Positions 1-8,980 are shown, counted from the stretch's first letter. The stretch: DNA of 64,000 nucleotides from OMPR01 sp965183835 (GCA_965183835.1 CBCYME010000012.1:124001-188000), one strand, 5' to 3'. Made by a program: numbers and translations. The notes: generated from the letters alone by a model not told the origin.

Positions 1-1011
1 TCCCCGCGTCAGATCCTGCAAGCGCAGATCGCGCGCGCCGAGGCGATGGGCCTGACACCAATGATGGCGACCGAACTGGAGTTTTTCCTGTTCGAACAGA
101 CATTTGACGAGATCCGTAAGACCGGATTTCGCGATCTGAAGCCGATTTCCGGTTACAACGAAGATTACCACATTCTGCAAACCACCAAAGAAGAGCACGT
201 GATGCGGCCAATCCGTAATCACCTCTTTGCGGCAGGTATCCCGGTCGAAAACACCAAAGGTGAAGCCGAGGCCGGACAGGAAGAGCTGAACATCCGCTAT
301 GCCGACGCGCTGGCCTGTGCCGACAACCACACGATTTCGAAACACGCCACTAAAGAGATCGCGCATATGCACGGTCACGCGGCGTCTTTCTTGCCCAAAT
401 GGCACCATGATCGGGTCGGATCAGCCAGCCATGTGCATGTCTCGCTGTGGCGAGATGGCAACCCTGAATTCTACGACAAGGATGCACCCCACGGGCTGTC
501 CGAGCTTGGCCGCCAGTTCTGTGCGGGCATGATCAAATACGCACCTGACTACACGTTCTTTCTGGCGCCCTATGTGAACAGCTACAAACGCTTCATGAAG
601 GGCACATTTGCGCCCACCAAAACCGTCTGGTCTGTGGACAACCGCACCGCCGGGTTCCGCATGTGTGGCGAAAACACCAAAGGCGTGCGGATGGAGTGTC
701 GGATCGGCGGATCTGATCTGAACCCATACCTTGCACAAGCCGCATTGCTGGCAGCAGGTCTGAAAGGCATCGAAGACAAGCTGGAGCTCGCCGCGCCCAC
801 CGCCGGTGACCTCTACGAGGACAGCGATGCACGCGAAATCCCACGCACCCTGCGCGATGCGGTCGAAACCCTACGAGGGTCGGACATGCTGCGCGCAGCA
901 ATGGGCGATTGGGTGGTGGATCACTACACGCGCTGCGCCGAATGGGAGCAGGAAGAATTTGACCGGGTGGTCACCGATTGGGAAATCGCCCGTGGTTTTG
1001 AAAAGGCCTAA
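1..1011 (+). CDS. Glutamine synthetase family protein (GlnT/gamma-glutamylamide synthetase type), 5' truncated by window
   Basis: The reading frame is open from the first base, so the start lies outside the window and about 336 residues of the C-terminal part are visible. The sequence has the glutamine synthetase catalytic barrel: a metal-site EFFLF stretch, the glutamate-binding segment around HVHVSLW, and the ATP-loop region FAPTKTVWSVDNR followed by ECRIGGSDLNPYLAQAA. These variants are typical of the class III-like GlnT group, which ligates glutamate to amines, rather than of the housekeeping GlnA. The next gene starts only 3 bases after the stop, and an aldehyde and an alcohol dehydrogenase follow. 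That context suggests a gamma-glutamylated amine or amino alcohol pathway rather than ammonia assimilation. The substrate is inferred, not visible. Confidence 0.85.
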   Translation, partial: SPRQILQAQIARAEAMGLTPMMATELEFFLFEQTFDEIRKTGFRDLKPISGYNEDYHILQTTKEEHVMRPIRNHLFAAGIPVENTKGEAEAGQEELNIRYADALACADNHTISKHATKEIAHMHGHAASFLPKWHHDRVGSASHVHVSLWRDGNPEFYDKDAPHGLSELGRQFCAGMIKYAPDYTFFLAPYVNSYKRFMKGTFAPTKTVWSVDNRTAGFRMCGENTKGVRMECRIGGSDLNPYLAQAALLAAGLKGIEDKLELAAPTAGDLYEDSDAREIPRTLRDAVETLRGSDMLRAAMGDWVVDHYTRCAEWEQEEFDRVVTDWEIARGFEKA

Positions 1012-1014
1012 GAC

Positions 1015-2391
1015 ATGACGAATACAGTCAAATGTACCTCACCGATCGATGGATCGGTCTATATCGAACGCCCACTTGCCACTCGTGACGAAGCGCTGAC
1101 AGCGGCAAGCCGTGCAAAGGCAGCGCAACCCGCTTGGGCGGCACGTCCATTGGCTGAACGTATCGCATTGGTGCGCGCTGCCGTGGCCGAGATCGGCAAA
1201 GATCAGGACCGTATGGCATTGGAGCTGGCGCATCAAATGGGCCGTCCCGTACGATATGGCGGGGAATTTGGGGGATTTAACGAGCGCGCCTCTCATATGG
1301 CCGACATCGCCGAAACCGCCCTTGCCCCTATCGTGGTCGAAGACAGCGATGCGTTCCTGCGTAAGATCGAACACGAGGCCCATGGCGTGGTTTTGGTCGT
1401 AGCGCCATGGAACTATCCTTACATGACGGCGATCAACACCGTGGCCCCGGCCCTGATCGCGGGCAATACCGTGCTGCTAAAGCACGCGGCGCAAACACTG
1501 CAAGTTGGCGAGCGGCTGGCCGAGGCGTTTCACGCTGCTGGCATTCCCGACGATGTGTTCCAGAACCTGTTTCTGGATCATGACACCACGTCCGAGCTGA
1601 TCTCACGCCGCAAGGTGAACTTTGTGAACTTCACTGGCTCTGTCCGTGGTGGCCAAGCGATGGAACGTGCGGCTGCGGGGACGTTTATCCCGGTTTCAAC
1701 TGAACTGGGCGGCAAAGACCCCGGATATGTGCGCGCTGACGCCAATCTGGATGCTGCCGTAGATACGCTGATCGACGGGGCGATGTTCAATTCCGGTCAG
1801 TGCTGCTGTGGCATCGAGCGGATCTATGTGCACGAGAGCCTGTATGACGCCTTTGTCGAAAAGGCTGTTGCGCTGGTGAAGACCTATAAGCTGGGCAACC
1901 CGCTTGAGGCCGACACCACCATGGGCCCGATGGCGCATGTGCGGTTCGCCACCGAGGTCCGTGCGCAGATTGCCGAGGCGGTCGAGGCCGGTGCCATCGC
2001 CCATATCGACACGATGGAGGCCGATGATGGCGGCGCCTATCTGACCCCGCAGATCCTGACCAACGTTACCCACGACATGCGCGTGATGCAGGACGAAAGC
2101 TTTGGTCCCGTCGTGGGCATCATGAAAGTGAGCAACGACGAGCAGGCGATTGCCTTGATGAACGACAGCCAGTTTGGGCTGACCGCGTCTATCTGGACAG
2201 CCGATGCTGAAAAGGCAGACGACCTTGGCGCGCAGCTGGAAACCGGCACCGTGTTCATGAACCGCTGCGACTATCTGGATCCCGGCCTGTGCTGGACCGG
2301 CTGCAAAGACACCGGGCGCGGCGCGGGCTTGTCCGTTCTTGGCTTTCATGCTCTGACCCGTCCCAAATCCTACCACCTGAAAAAAGGCTGA
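1015..2391 (+). CDS. Aldehyde dehydrogenase family protein
   Basis: A 458-residue NAD(P)-dependent aldehyde dehydrogenase, slightly shorter than the usual 480-500 residues. The Rossmann part contains VLVVAPWNYP, and FVNFTGSVRGG forms the cofactor loop. The general-base glutamate is Glu230 in STELGGKDPGY. The nucleophile is Cys264 in FNSGQCCCGIER, 34 residues later as expected for the family. The gene sits 3 bases behind the glutamine-synthetase-like gene and 4 bases before the iron alcohol dehydrogenase, so the three are almost certainly one transcript. It probably oxidises the aldehyde produced by the downstream alcohol dehydrogenase. The exact substrate cannot be read from the sequence. Confidence 0.9.
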   Translation: MTNTVKCTSPIDGSVYIERPLATRDEALTAASRAKAAQPAWAARPLAERIALVRAAVAEIGKDQDRMALELAHQMGRPVRYGGEFGGFNERASHMADIAETALAPIVVEDSDAFLRKIEHEAHGVVLVVAPWNYPYMTAINTVAPALIAGNTVLLKHAAQTLQVGERLAEAFHAAGIPDDVFQNLFLDHDTTSELISRRKVNFVNFTGSVRGGQAMERAAAGTFIPVSTELGGKDPGYVRADANLDAAVDTLIDGAMFNSGQCCCGIERIYVHESLYDAFVEKAVALVKTYKLGNPLEADTTMGPMAHVRFATEVRAQIAEAVEAGAIAHIDTMEADDGGAYLTPQILTNVTHDMRVMQDESFGPVVGIMKVSNDEQAIALMNDSQFGLTASIWTADAEKADDLGAQLETGTVFMNRCDYLDPGLCWTGCKDTGRGAGLSVLGFHALTRPKSYHLKKG

Positions 2392-2395
2392 TCTC

Positions 2396-3541
2396 ATGAA
2401 CCTGGTTGGCAATTGGTCCTACCCCACCGCGATGCGCTTTGGCGCTGGTCGCATTTCCGAAATCGCTGATGCTTGCGCTGCGGCCGGCATCACCAAGCCG
2501 CTGCTTGTGACAGACAAAGGTCTGGCTGATCTGCCCATAACGCAGAACACGCTGGATCTTTTGGAGGCGGCTGGTCTGGGTCGTGCAATGTTTTCTGACG
2601 TGGACCCGAATCCAAACGAGAAAAACGTTGCCGCCGGACTGGCCGCTTACCGCGAAGGGGGCTTTGACGGTGTGATCGCCTTTGGCGGTGGCTCGGGTCT
2701 GGATCTGGGTAAAACGCTGGCCTTTATGGCCGGTCAAACCCGCCCCTTGTGGGACTTTGAGGATATCGGGGATTGGTGGACACGCGCCGATCCGGCGGGC
2801 ATTCATCCTATCGTGGCCGTTCCCACCACCGCGGGCACAGGCTCCGAAGTGGGGCGCGCTGGCGTCATCACCAATTCGGTGACCCACGAGAAAAAGATCA
2901 TCTTTCACCCGAAAATGCTGCCCGCTGTCGTGATTTGCGACCCCGAGCTGACCGTGGGAATGCCCAAGTTCATCACCGCCGGCACCGGCCTTGATGCGTT
3001 CGCCCACTGTGTCGAGGCGTTCTGTTCGCCCCATTACCACCCTATGTCGCAAGGCATGGCATTGGAAGGCATGCGTCTGGTCAAAGAGTACCTGCCCCGC
3101 GCCTATGCCGATGGCAGCGATCTAGAGGCGCGCGCGCATATGATGTCCGCCGCCGCAATGGGGGCGACGGCGTTCCAAAAGGGATTGGGTGCGATCCACG
3201 CGTTGTCCCACCCCATTGGCGCGCATCACCACACACACCACGGCACGACCAACGCCGTTTGCATGCCTGCCGTGTTGCAGTTTAACCGCCCCGCAGCCGA
3301 GGGTGTCCTGACGCAAGCGTCCGCCTATCTGGGGATCGACGGTGGGTTCGATGGCTTTGCCGCGTATGTCGACAACTTGAACGACAGTCTTTGCATTCCC
3401 AAAACGCTGACCGAATTGGGGGTCAAAGATCCAAACCTGGATACCCTCGTCCGCGATGCGCTAAACGATCCGTCTACAGGTGGTAACCCTGTGGAAATGA
3501 ATACCGAAAACACGCGGGCCCTGTTCGAAGCCTGCCTTTGA
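2396..3541 (+). CDS. Iron-containing alcohol dehydrogenase
   Basis: A 381-residue group III (Fe-dependent) alcohol dehydrogenase. The nucleotide-binding GGGSGLDLGK lies near residue 100, and PTTAGTGSEVGR follows near 140. Metal ligands are expected from the conserved Asp in GLDAFAHCVEAF, its His, and the two His-rich motifs around GAIHALSHPIGAHHHTHHG. The family oxidises primary alcohols or reduces aldehydes with NAD(H). It is the third gene of a tight operon with a gamma-glutamyl ligase-like enzyme and an aldehyde dehydrogenase, so a hydroxyl group on a glutamylated amine is a reasonable substrate. A hairpin without a U-tract follows the stop. Confidence 0.9.
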   Translation: MNLVGNWSYPTAMRFGAGRISEIADACAAAGITKPLLVTDKGLADLPITQNTLDLLEAAGLGRAMFSDVDPNPNEKNVAAGLAAYREGGFDGVIAFGGGSGLDLGKTLAFMAGQTRPLWDFEDIGDWWTRADPAGIHPIVAVPTTAGTGSEVGRAGVITNSVTHEKKIIFHPKMLPAVVICDPELTVGMPKFITAGTGLDAFAHCVEAFCSPHYHPMSQGMALEGMRLVKEYLPRAYADGSDLEARAHMMSAAAMGATAFQKGLGAIHALSHPIGAHHHTHHGTTNAVCMPAVLQFNRPAAEGVLTQASAYLGIDGGFDGFAAYVDNLNDSLCIPKTLTELGVKDPNLDTLVRDALNDPSTGGNPVEMNTENTRALFEACL

Positions 3542-3561
3542 TTTCGGATAAAACACAAGAC

Positions 3562-3584
3562 CTGGCACCCATGCGGGGTGCCAG
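3562..3584 (+). terminator. Hairpin after the alcohol dehydrogenase operon
   Basis: A perfect 9-bp stem, CTGGCACCC with GGGTGCCAG, encloses a 5-base loop 21 bases after the stop codon. No T-run follows it, so it may act as an mRNA 3' end stabiliser or as part of a Rho-dependent terminator rather than as a classical intrinsic terminator. Confidence 0.5.
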
Positions 3585-3724
3585 ATCGTAAGTACACCAC
3601 CGGTTTAATTGCAACACAAACAATACTATCAGATTGATCCCTACCGACTCAATACAACCTCCGATACTCAAAAAGAGCGCATTAAAACACGCGCTAATAA
3701 CAAGTTCCAGGAGCAGTATTGATT

Positions 3725-4438
3725 ATGCGTACATACGCCGTAGCCGTTTTGGCCGCTTTAATATCCACACCCGTTGCAGCCGTTGAATTTACAGGCGGCA
3801 GCATTGATGCGGGATACTCTCAATTTACCGATGGCACATTGGGAAAGCGGTTTTCACTTGCTGGATCAGCAGAGCTTAGCATCACGAAATCCTTTGGAAT
3901 TCAAGCGGATATCGCAACCTACAACTTTCAAGAAACCAACATCTCAGGGCAGAACCTAACTCTGCATGGTGTTTTCCACATTAGCCCAGATGCCTCAATT
4001 GGTGGGTTTTATGGGCAAGACAAATTGAGCGCAGTCAAAACGGAATATTTCGGTATCGAAGCCGGGTATGATTTCGGGCGCGTTGATTTAGAAGGGTATA
4101 TTTCCAGCGGATCAATTCAAAACCTCAGCGGGTCCAGTTCAACCCTTGCCGGTGCTGAACTCCGAGGTGCAGTCACTAATGAGGTCTTTCTCACAGCCAA
4201 GTTTGACTATTTGGATGCCCCGGTCGGCATCAATGGCTCGAGATTTAGTGTCGGTGCGGATTACACCTTTCAAGACAAAGTAACTGTCTACGGCGAATTG
4301 GGATCTGGGCGTGCGCAAATCGGAAATGCAAGCGGGACAGAACCCTTTGTTGGCATCGGGCTTCGGTTTAATCTCGGGACGGACCGAGGCACCACCTTTG
4401 GTCGTCGTGGATTGCTCGACAAAATCCCAGGTCTCTAA
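3725..4438 (+). CDS. Secreted outer-membrane beta-barrel-like protein, paralog 1 of a tandem pair
   Basis: About 237 residues with a signal peptide (basic start, hydrophobic core, cleavage near VAAVEF). The rest consists of alternating strand-like segments rich in Gly, Tyr and Asn, and the protein ends in a short basic tail with TTFGRRGLLDKIPGL. This is the look of a small porin-like barrel, but no named family is recognised with confidence. The start could be TTG at 3719 or ATG at 3725; AGGAG at 3709 gives an 11-base spacing to the ATG and 5 to the TTG. The gene immediately downstream encodes a clear paralog. Base composition is more AT-rich than that of the neighbours, which may point to a different history. 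Confidence 0.7.
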   Translation: MRTYAVAVLAALISTPVAAVEFTGGSIDAGYSQFTDGTLGKRFSLAGSAELSITKSFGIQADIATYNFQETNISGQNLTLHGVFHISPDASIGGFYGQDKLSAVKTEYFGIEAGYDFGRVDLEGYISSGSIQNLSGSSSTLAGAELRGAVTNEVFLTAKFDYLDAPVGINGSRFSVGADYTFQDKVTVYGELGSGRAQIGNASGTEPFVGIGLRFNLGTDRGTTFGRRGLLDKIPGL

Positions 4439-4461
4439 ACTAGACAAGTTTTGCGGACATT

Positions 4462-4491
4462 CCCCCTCAGCGACCCTTCGCTGGGGGTTTT
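4462..4491 (+). terminator. Intrinsic terminator between the two barrel paralogs
   Basis: A C-rich arm and CAGCGA (with one bulged T) pair with TCGCTG and a G-rich arm around a 4-base loop. TTTT follows at once. It lies 23 bases after the first paralog's stop, so the two paralogs are probably separate transcription units. Confidence 0.65.
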
Positions 4492-4598
4492 CCGCGCTTA
4501 AAACAAGACTCTTTACCTGATTCGCTTTCCCGCATACACAAGATCACAGAGCGCGAAAAGCGCCTGCGCAGATGCGCAAGGACTAAAGGAGCAGTCAA

Positions 4599-5309
4599 AT
4601 GAAAATGCGGGCGGTGGCGGCTATGCTCGTCGCGGGGCTCATGCCTCAGGGGCTTGGTGCAGTGGAACTCACCGGGGCCAATGTGGACGTATCCCACTAT
4701 CAATTCACCAACAACTCCAAGGGAACCCGACAGGCGTTGCGCGGGTCATTCGAAGTTGGGTTCAGCGATCAGGTCGCGACTCAGGTGGATTTGGGATATT
4801 ACAAATTCGGTCAAAGCAACACGAGTGCGAATGCAGCGACGGTGCACGGGATCTACAACTTTAACTATGATGGGGCGATTGGGGCCTTTTGGGGCACCGA
4901 AAACGAGCCGTCTCTAGACCGCAAGTTCTATGGGTTAGAAGCAACCTATGACTTCGCGAACGTCGGGGTCGAGGGATATTTCTCGCGCGGCAAAGTGAAC
5001 GGCCAGAACGCCACTATGCTTGGCGGTGTGATCGACAGTGACGTTGGCGACCGCCTCAACCTGCGCGCCTCGGTCGATTGGCTCGATAACAACAATGGGG
5101 CCAACATGACCCGTTTGGCGGTTGGCGCGGATTATGATTTCGGCAGCGGTGTCAGCCTGTATGGTGAATTTGGTGGCGGCAATGCGCGCGTGTCGAATTC
5201 CAGTTCAAACGATGCGTTTGTCGGCTTTGGTCTGAAATTCAATCTGGGGGACAAGCCCGGCACAACGTTTGATCGTCGTGCGATTATCGACCGGCTGCCC
5301 GGCCTATAG
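4599..5309 (+). CDS. Secreted outer-membrane beta-barrel-like protein, paralog 2 of a tandem pair
   Basis: A 236-residue secreted protein with a cleavable signal peptide ending near LGAVELTG. It aligns along its whole length with the gene just upstream. Shared landmarks include YSQFT/HYQFTN near residue 30, FYGLEATYDFA / YFGIEAGYDFG in the middle, LAVGADYDF / FSVGADYTF, and a C-terminal FVGFGLKFNLG / FVGIGLRFNLG followed by GTTF-x-RR-x(3)-D-x-(I/L)PGL. GGAG lies just ahead of the ATG. The strand-rich pattern suggests an outer membrane barrel, with the conserved polar tail after the last strand as an unusual feature. The function is unknown. Confidence 0.75.
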   Translation: MKMRAVAAMLVAGLMPQGLGAVELTGANVDVSHYQFTNNSKGTRQALRGSFEVGFSDQVATQVDLGYYKFGQSNTSANAATVHGIYNFNYDGAIGAFWGTENEPSLDRKFYGLEATYDFANVGVEGYFSRGKVNGQNATMLGGVIDSDVGDRLNLRASVDWLDNNNGANMTRLAVGADYDFGSGVSLYGEFGGGNARVSNSSSNDAFVGFGLKFNLGDKPGTTFDRRAIIDRLPGL

Positions 5310-5315
5310 AAATTT

Positions 5316-5345
5316 GGATGCAGGCCAATACGCTGGCCTGCATCC
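5316..5345. terminator. Bidirectional terminator between convergent genes
   Basis: A perfect 12-bp inverted repeat, GGATGCAGGCCA with TGGCCTGCATCC around a 6-base loop, sits between the stops of the convergent barrel paralog and the TRAP permease. T-rich sequence flanks it on both sides (CTTT to the right, AAATTT to the left), so it can serve both directions. Confidence 0.7.
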
Positions 5346-5353
5346 CTTTCGCC

Positions 5354-6757
5354 TTATTGTGCCAATCTGGGCAGATAGAGCACGATACTTGGAAATGCCA
5401 CCAGCAGGGCGATGGTAATACCGTCCGCGATAAAGAACGGCATGACCCCCCGGAATACATCCTGAACGCTCAGATCCGGGCGCACGCCCGCAACCACAAA
5501 ACAGTTCAGACCAATGGGCGGCGTGATCAGGCAGAACTCGGCCATTTTCACCACCAAAATCCCAAACCAGATCGCACACATGGTACCTGACATCCCAAAG
5601 GCGCTGTCTGCGGCGGCGACAGATTCTCCGCCATTCAGAGCCATTACCGCCGGGTACACCACTGGAAGTGTCAGTAAGAGCATCCCGATCGCATCCATGA
5701 ACATCCCCAAGACGGCATAAGCCAACAGAATGCACACAAGGATCAACATGGGCGACATGGTTAGAGAGGTAATCCAATCTGCAAATGCGCCGGGAAGATC
5801 CGCAAACCCAAGGAAACGGACGTAGATCAGCACACCCCAGATGATGGTGAAAATCATCACCGTCAGCTTGGCTGTTTCCAGCAATGCACTCTTGAGCTCG
5901 GACCAGCGCATGCCGTGATAGAGCGCCATCAAGAACACCACAAAGGCCCCAAGGGCACCGCCCTCGGTCGGTGTGCCCCAGGCGTCGCCCCCAAACGGGT
6001 TGTAGACAAAGCAAATGATGATCACGATCACAAAGACAATCGGCAACGCTCCCGGCAGGGATTCGAACCGCTGACGCCATGTGAACCCGGTGACAGGGGG
6101 ACCGACGTTCTTAAAGATGACGGCGATGCCGACGATCAACAGAACATAGACAACCGCACTGAATGCGCCCGGAATGAACCCAGCCAACAACAGCTTGCCC
6201 ACGTCTTGTTCCACGATGATAGCATAGATCACCAAGATGGCTGAGGGTGGGATAAGCGACGCTAGCGTACCGGCGGCGGCAACCACCCCGGCTGCGAACC
6301 GTTTGTTGTATCCAATCGCCAGCATTTCAGGGATCGCGATACGCGCAAACACGGCTGATGTGGCCACCGAGGCGCCAGATACGGCCGCAAACCCAGCGGT
6401 CGCAAAGACGGTAGACACCGCCAGCCCACCGGGCACCCACGCGATCCAGCGTTTTGCCGCCTCGAACAGGGCTTTGGTCAGGCCAGCGTAGTAGGCAAGA
6501 TACCCGATCAGGATGAACGTGGGGATCAGGCTGAGCGCCTGACTCGACACTTTGGAATGGGGCACCTGCCCGGCGATTTTGACCGAAACGGTAACAGCCT
6601 TGCCAAACTTGTCCGGCGCATAGCCAAACTTGGCCCAAAAAATCCAAACCAACCCTATAAGCCCAGCAAGGCCAGCGGCAAACGCCACCCGCATCCCCAG
6701 AACCACCATCAGCAGCAGACCACCTGTGACCCATAGGCCAATATCAATTGAATCCAT
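5354..6757 (-). CDS. dctM: TRAP transporter large permease subunit (DctM type)
   Basis: A 467-residue integral membrane protein with at least eleven hydrophobic segments. It has the DctM family signature of repeated P-rich re-entrant regions, such as LIPPSAILVIYAI near the middle and CLITPPIGLNCFV near the end. It forms the Na+-driven channel subunit of a tripartite TRAP carboxylate transporter in the inner membrane. Its start lies 3 bases after the stop of the small permease gene, and the binding protein gene is further upstream, giving the order P-Q-M. The ligand is unknown; the family usually takes up C4-dicarboxylates, keto acids or related organic acids. Confidence 0.93.
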   Translation of the reverse strand: MDSIDIGLWVTGGLLLMVVLGMRVAFAAGLAGLIGLVWIFWAKFGYAPDKFGKAVTVSVKIAGQVPHSKVSSQALSLIPTFILIGYLAYYAGLTKALFEAAKRWIAWVPGGLAVSTVFATAGFAAVSGASVATSAVFARIAIPEMLAIGYNKRFAAGVVAAAGTLASLIPPSAILVIYAIIVEQDVGKLLLAGFIPGAFSAVVYVLLIVGIAVIFKNVGPPVTGFTWRQRFESLPGALPIVFVIVIIICFVYNPFGGDAWGTPTEGGALGAFVVFLMALYHGMRWSELKSALLETAKLTVMIFTIIWGVLIYVRFLGFADLPGAFADWITSLTMSPMLILVCILLAYAVLGMFMDAIGMLLLTLPVVYPAVMALNGGESVAAADSAFGMSGTMCAIWFGILVVKMAEFCLITPPIGLNCFVVAGVRPDLSVQDVFRGVMPFFIADGITIALLVAFPSIVLYLPRLAQ

Positions 6758-6760
6758 GGT

Positions 6761-7390
6761 CTATTCCTGCCCTTCAAGCTGTTCAGCTTCGGCGGCGGCT
6801 TGGGCCACCGTATCTTGGATCAACGGCACGGCCACCGGGCTTGTAAGGCCAAGAACACAGGCGCGCCCATATCCCCAAACTTGCAAAACCAACCGCAGGC
6901 ACAGCACTGAAAACGCAACTGGTGCCAGCAATTTTGCAGGCCAGATCGGGATGCCAATATCGATTGAGCTGTCCCGGCTCCACAGCGGGGCGCCAAAATC
7001 AAACGAGCGCTGGAAATGTGCCCAGCTGCCCCATACCAGCGCCATCATCAGCACCAGCACCAAAAGCACGGTCACCATCTCCACAAACCAGAGCGCACGC
7101 CCCTGCAAGCGGCCAACGACGATATCCATGCGAATATGGCTGCCGTCCCGCTGCACATAGGAAATCCCCATGAACGCAACCAAGGGCATGACCTGTTCGA
7201 TCCAATCGACGTAGCCCGGCAACGGCATGTTCGCCGCATTGCGCCCCCCGACCGAGACCACGGCCAGAACCATCAGACTGAAAACCGCCAAACCGCTTAA
7301 CAGAGCCAAAGCCTGTTCCAGCGACAATAACCACCGGTCGAACCGGCTGAGTAAGCTCTGATCCTCCAGCACCGAGGCTTGTCCTGCCAT
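6761..7390 (-). CDS. dctQ: TRAP transporter small permease subunit (DctQ type)
   Basis: A 209-residue protein with four hydrophobic segments, matching the four-helix DctQ family that pairs with DctM. The middle helix boundary carries the family-typical stretch YVQRDGSHIRMDIVVGRL. The N- and C-terminal ends are longer than average and polar. The large permease gene follows after 3 bases, so the two are translated together. A strong terminator-like hairpin lies between this gene and the binding-protein gene upstream. Confidence 0.9.
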   Translation of the reverse strand: MAGQASVLEDQSLLSRFDRWLLSLEQALALLSGLAVFSLMVLAVVSVGGRNAANMPLPGYVDWIEQVMPLVAFMGISYVQRDGSHIRMDIVVGRLQGRALWFVEMVTVLLVLVLMMALVWGSWAHFQRSFDFGAPLWSRDSSIDIGIPIWPAKLLAPVAFSVLCLRLVLQVWGYGRACVLGLTSPVAVPLIQDTVAQAAAEAEQLEGQE

Positions 7391-7423
7391 CGCAGAACTC
7401 CTTTTTGATATGTCAGAAGGATA

Positions 7424-7456
7424 AAAAAAGCCGGGCGCTCAACACGCCCGGCTTTG
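7424..7456 (-). terminator. Terminator/attenuator hairpin between dctP and dctQ
   Basis: Read on the minus strand, an 11-bp perfect GC-rich stem (AAAGCCGGGCG with CGCCCGGCTTT, loop of 7) lies just after the binding-protein stop and is followed by a run of seven T. It is inside the TRAP operon, so read-through must feed the permease genes. This fits making more periplasmic binding protein than permease. Confidence 0.8.
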
Positions 7457-7461
7457 CAGCA

Positions 7462-8475
7462 TTAGTTGCCGCGCTGTTGCTTCAGCGTCGCCATGACCAG
7501 CTCATACAGATCCTGTGCTGGCAGGCCCTGTGCGCTCATGTCAGCGATCCACTTTTCACGGATCGGATCAGCGGCAACTTTGCGGAATGCGTCCAGCTCA
7601 CCTTCGGCCAGCTCAACCTTGGTCACGTTCTTTTCTGTCAGAACGCTGTCCCATTTGTCCAAGAGCTTACCGTAGTTCTCAAGATAGTGCCCGACAGCGC
7701 CATCTACCGAGCTATCCAGCGCCTCACGGTGCTCAGGGCTCAGCGCCTCATAGGCGTCGATGTTGACAACAACCGGACAGTTCACGGTACCGGGGTTCAG
7801 GTTTGCGGTCCACCAATCGGCCCGGTTGATGGTGCCATAGGCCAAGTGCGCGTGCTGGGCAAAGGCCACGGTATCCACAACGCCAGATTCCATTGCGTTA
7901 TAGGCTTCGGTCGCTGTGACCGAGGTTGGAACCCCACCAACAGCCGAGAATGCCTGACCAATACCGCCTGTCGCGCGGACGCGCATGCCGTCGAACTCAG
8001 CCAGCTGATCGCGTGGCTCACCGGTGCCCACGATATTATATTGCGGCATCGGGGACGGCATCAACAGACGTGCGCTCCACTGTGCCATTTCCTCTTGCAC
8101 GGCGGGGTGGCTGTAAACAGCTTGGCTAACCGCGACTTCTTCGTCTAGGTTGCTGACGCCCAAGAACGGCAGCTCAAGAACGGTGATCGCGCGGTTCTTA
8201 TCGCGGTGATACCCGGCACAGAACTGCGCCATCTCAAAGGCCCCAATCGAAATCCCGTCAAGGTTCTCTTTGTTTTTGGACAAGCCACCGTAGCTGATGT
8301 TGAGGGTGAATTCGCCACCCGTCTTTTCGCTGACCAGTTCGGCCAGTTTTTCAACATGCTCGGTAAAGGCACGGCGCTTACCCCAAAGGGACACGTTCCA
8401 TTCAACTGCGGCAGCCTCTGATACAAATGCAAAGCTGACGGCGGCGGCAACGGCGCCGGTCAAAATCTTGTTCAT
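7462..8475 (-). CDS. dctP: TRAP transporter substrate-binding protein (DctP family)
   Basis: About 337 residues starting at MNKILTGAV, with a typical signal peptide cleaved near SEAAAVEW. This ATG is preferred over an in-frame one 15 bases upstream because it gives a normal signal peptide. The mature protein has the DctP fold signatures, including the central GMRVRATGGIGQAFSAVGG, where the Arg of the MRVRATG segment is the usual carboxylate-binding residue, and TATEAYNAMESGVVD after it. It captures the ligand in the periplasm for the DctQM permease encoded next. The promoter must lie in the long spacer shared with the divergent acs gene. Confidence 0.93.
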   Translation of the reverse strand: MNKILTGAVAAAVSFAFVSEAAAVEWNVSLWGKRRAFTEHVEKLAELVSEKTGGEFTLNISYGGLSKNKENLDGISIGAFEMAQFCAGYHRDKNRAITVLELPFLGVSNLDEEVAVSQAVYSHPAVQEEMAQWSARLLMPSPMPQYNIVGTGEPRDQLAEFDGMRVRATGGIGQAFSAVGGVPTSVTATEAYNAMESGVVDTVAFAQHAHLAYGTINRADWWTANLNPGTVNCPVVVNIDAYEALSPEHREALDSSVDGAVGHYLENYGKLLDKWDSVLTEKNVTKVELAEGELDAFRKVAADPIREKWIADMSAQGLPAQDLYELVMATLKQQRGN

Positions 8476-8980
8476 TAAAGTCTCTCCCATTCATGCGGCC
8501 GCTGTTGTCTGGCCGCTTGGGAAACAGGCTAACGTCAAGCTGAGACCCTGCCAAGCCCAGAACCCATTGGTGTCGCAAGGTCCAACCCGCTTTGGCGGCC
8601 TTACATCCGACTCGAAATCAGTCGCCACGCAGCTTCCTTGCGCCCCTGCCTGCCATTCCGAAACAATATGTCACACCTGCGTATTATTGAATTTGACCCT
8701 GCGGCAGGCGGTCAGGTTGCATTGCCCCCGCGAGCAGTTAAGACATCATTGACACCTAAATCCCTGCCCACGTTAGGGCTTAGGCCCGTTCAGAAAGTAG
8801 AATTTACAAAATACACGGAGTTGACGAAAAAACTTTACAAGCAAATCGTTATATTCCGGTAAGTTATTCACTTATTTTCAAACCCGCCTATTATTTGGGC
8901 TGGGATGGAACCGATCACACCTTGCGCCTTAAAACCGTAAGATGGGTCACACAAATAACAGTCAGAGGGAGGAGCCTCAC
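8476..8980. promoter_or_regulatory. Divergent intergenic region between dctP and acs
   Basis: About 500 bases without a convincing gene. It must hold the promoters of the TRAP operon (leftward) and acs (rightward). A TTGACA hexamer lies at 8749-8754. Just after it is a broken inverted repeat in which CCTAA and CCCT (8755-8765) pair with AGGG and TTAGG (8775-8784), a possible regulator site or leader hairpin. The last 150 bases before acs are strikingly AT-rich compared with the rest. No -10 element could be assigned with confidence. Confidence 0.45.
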
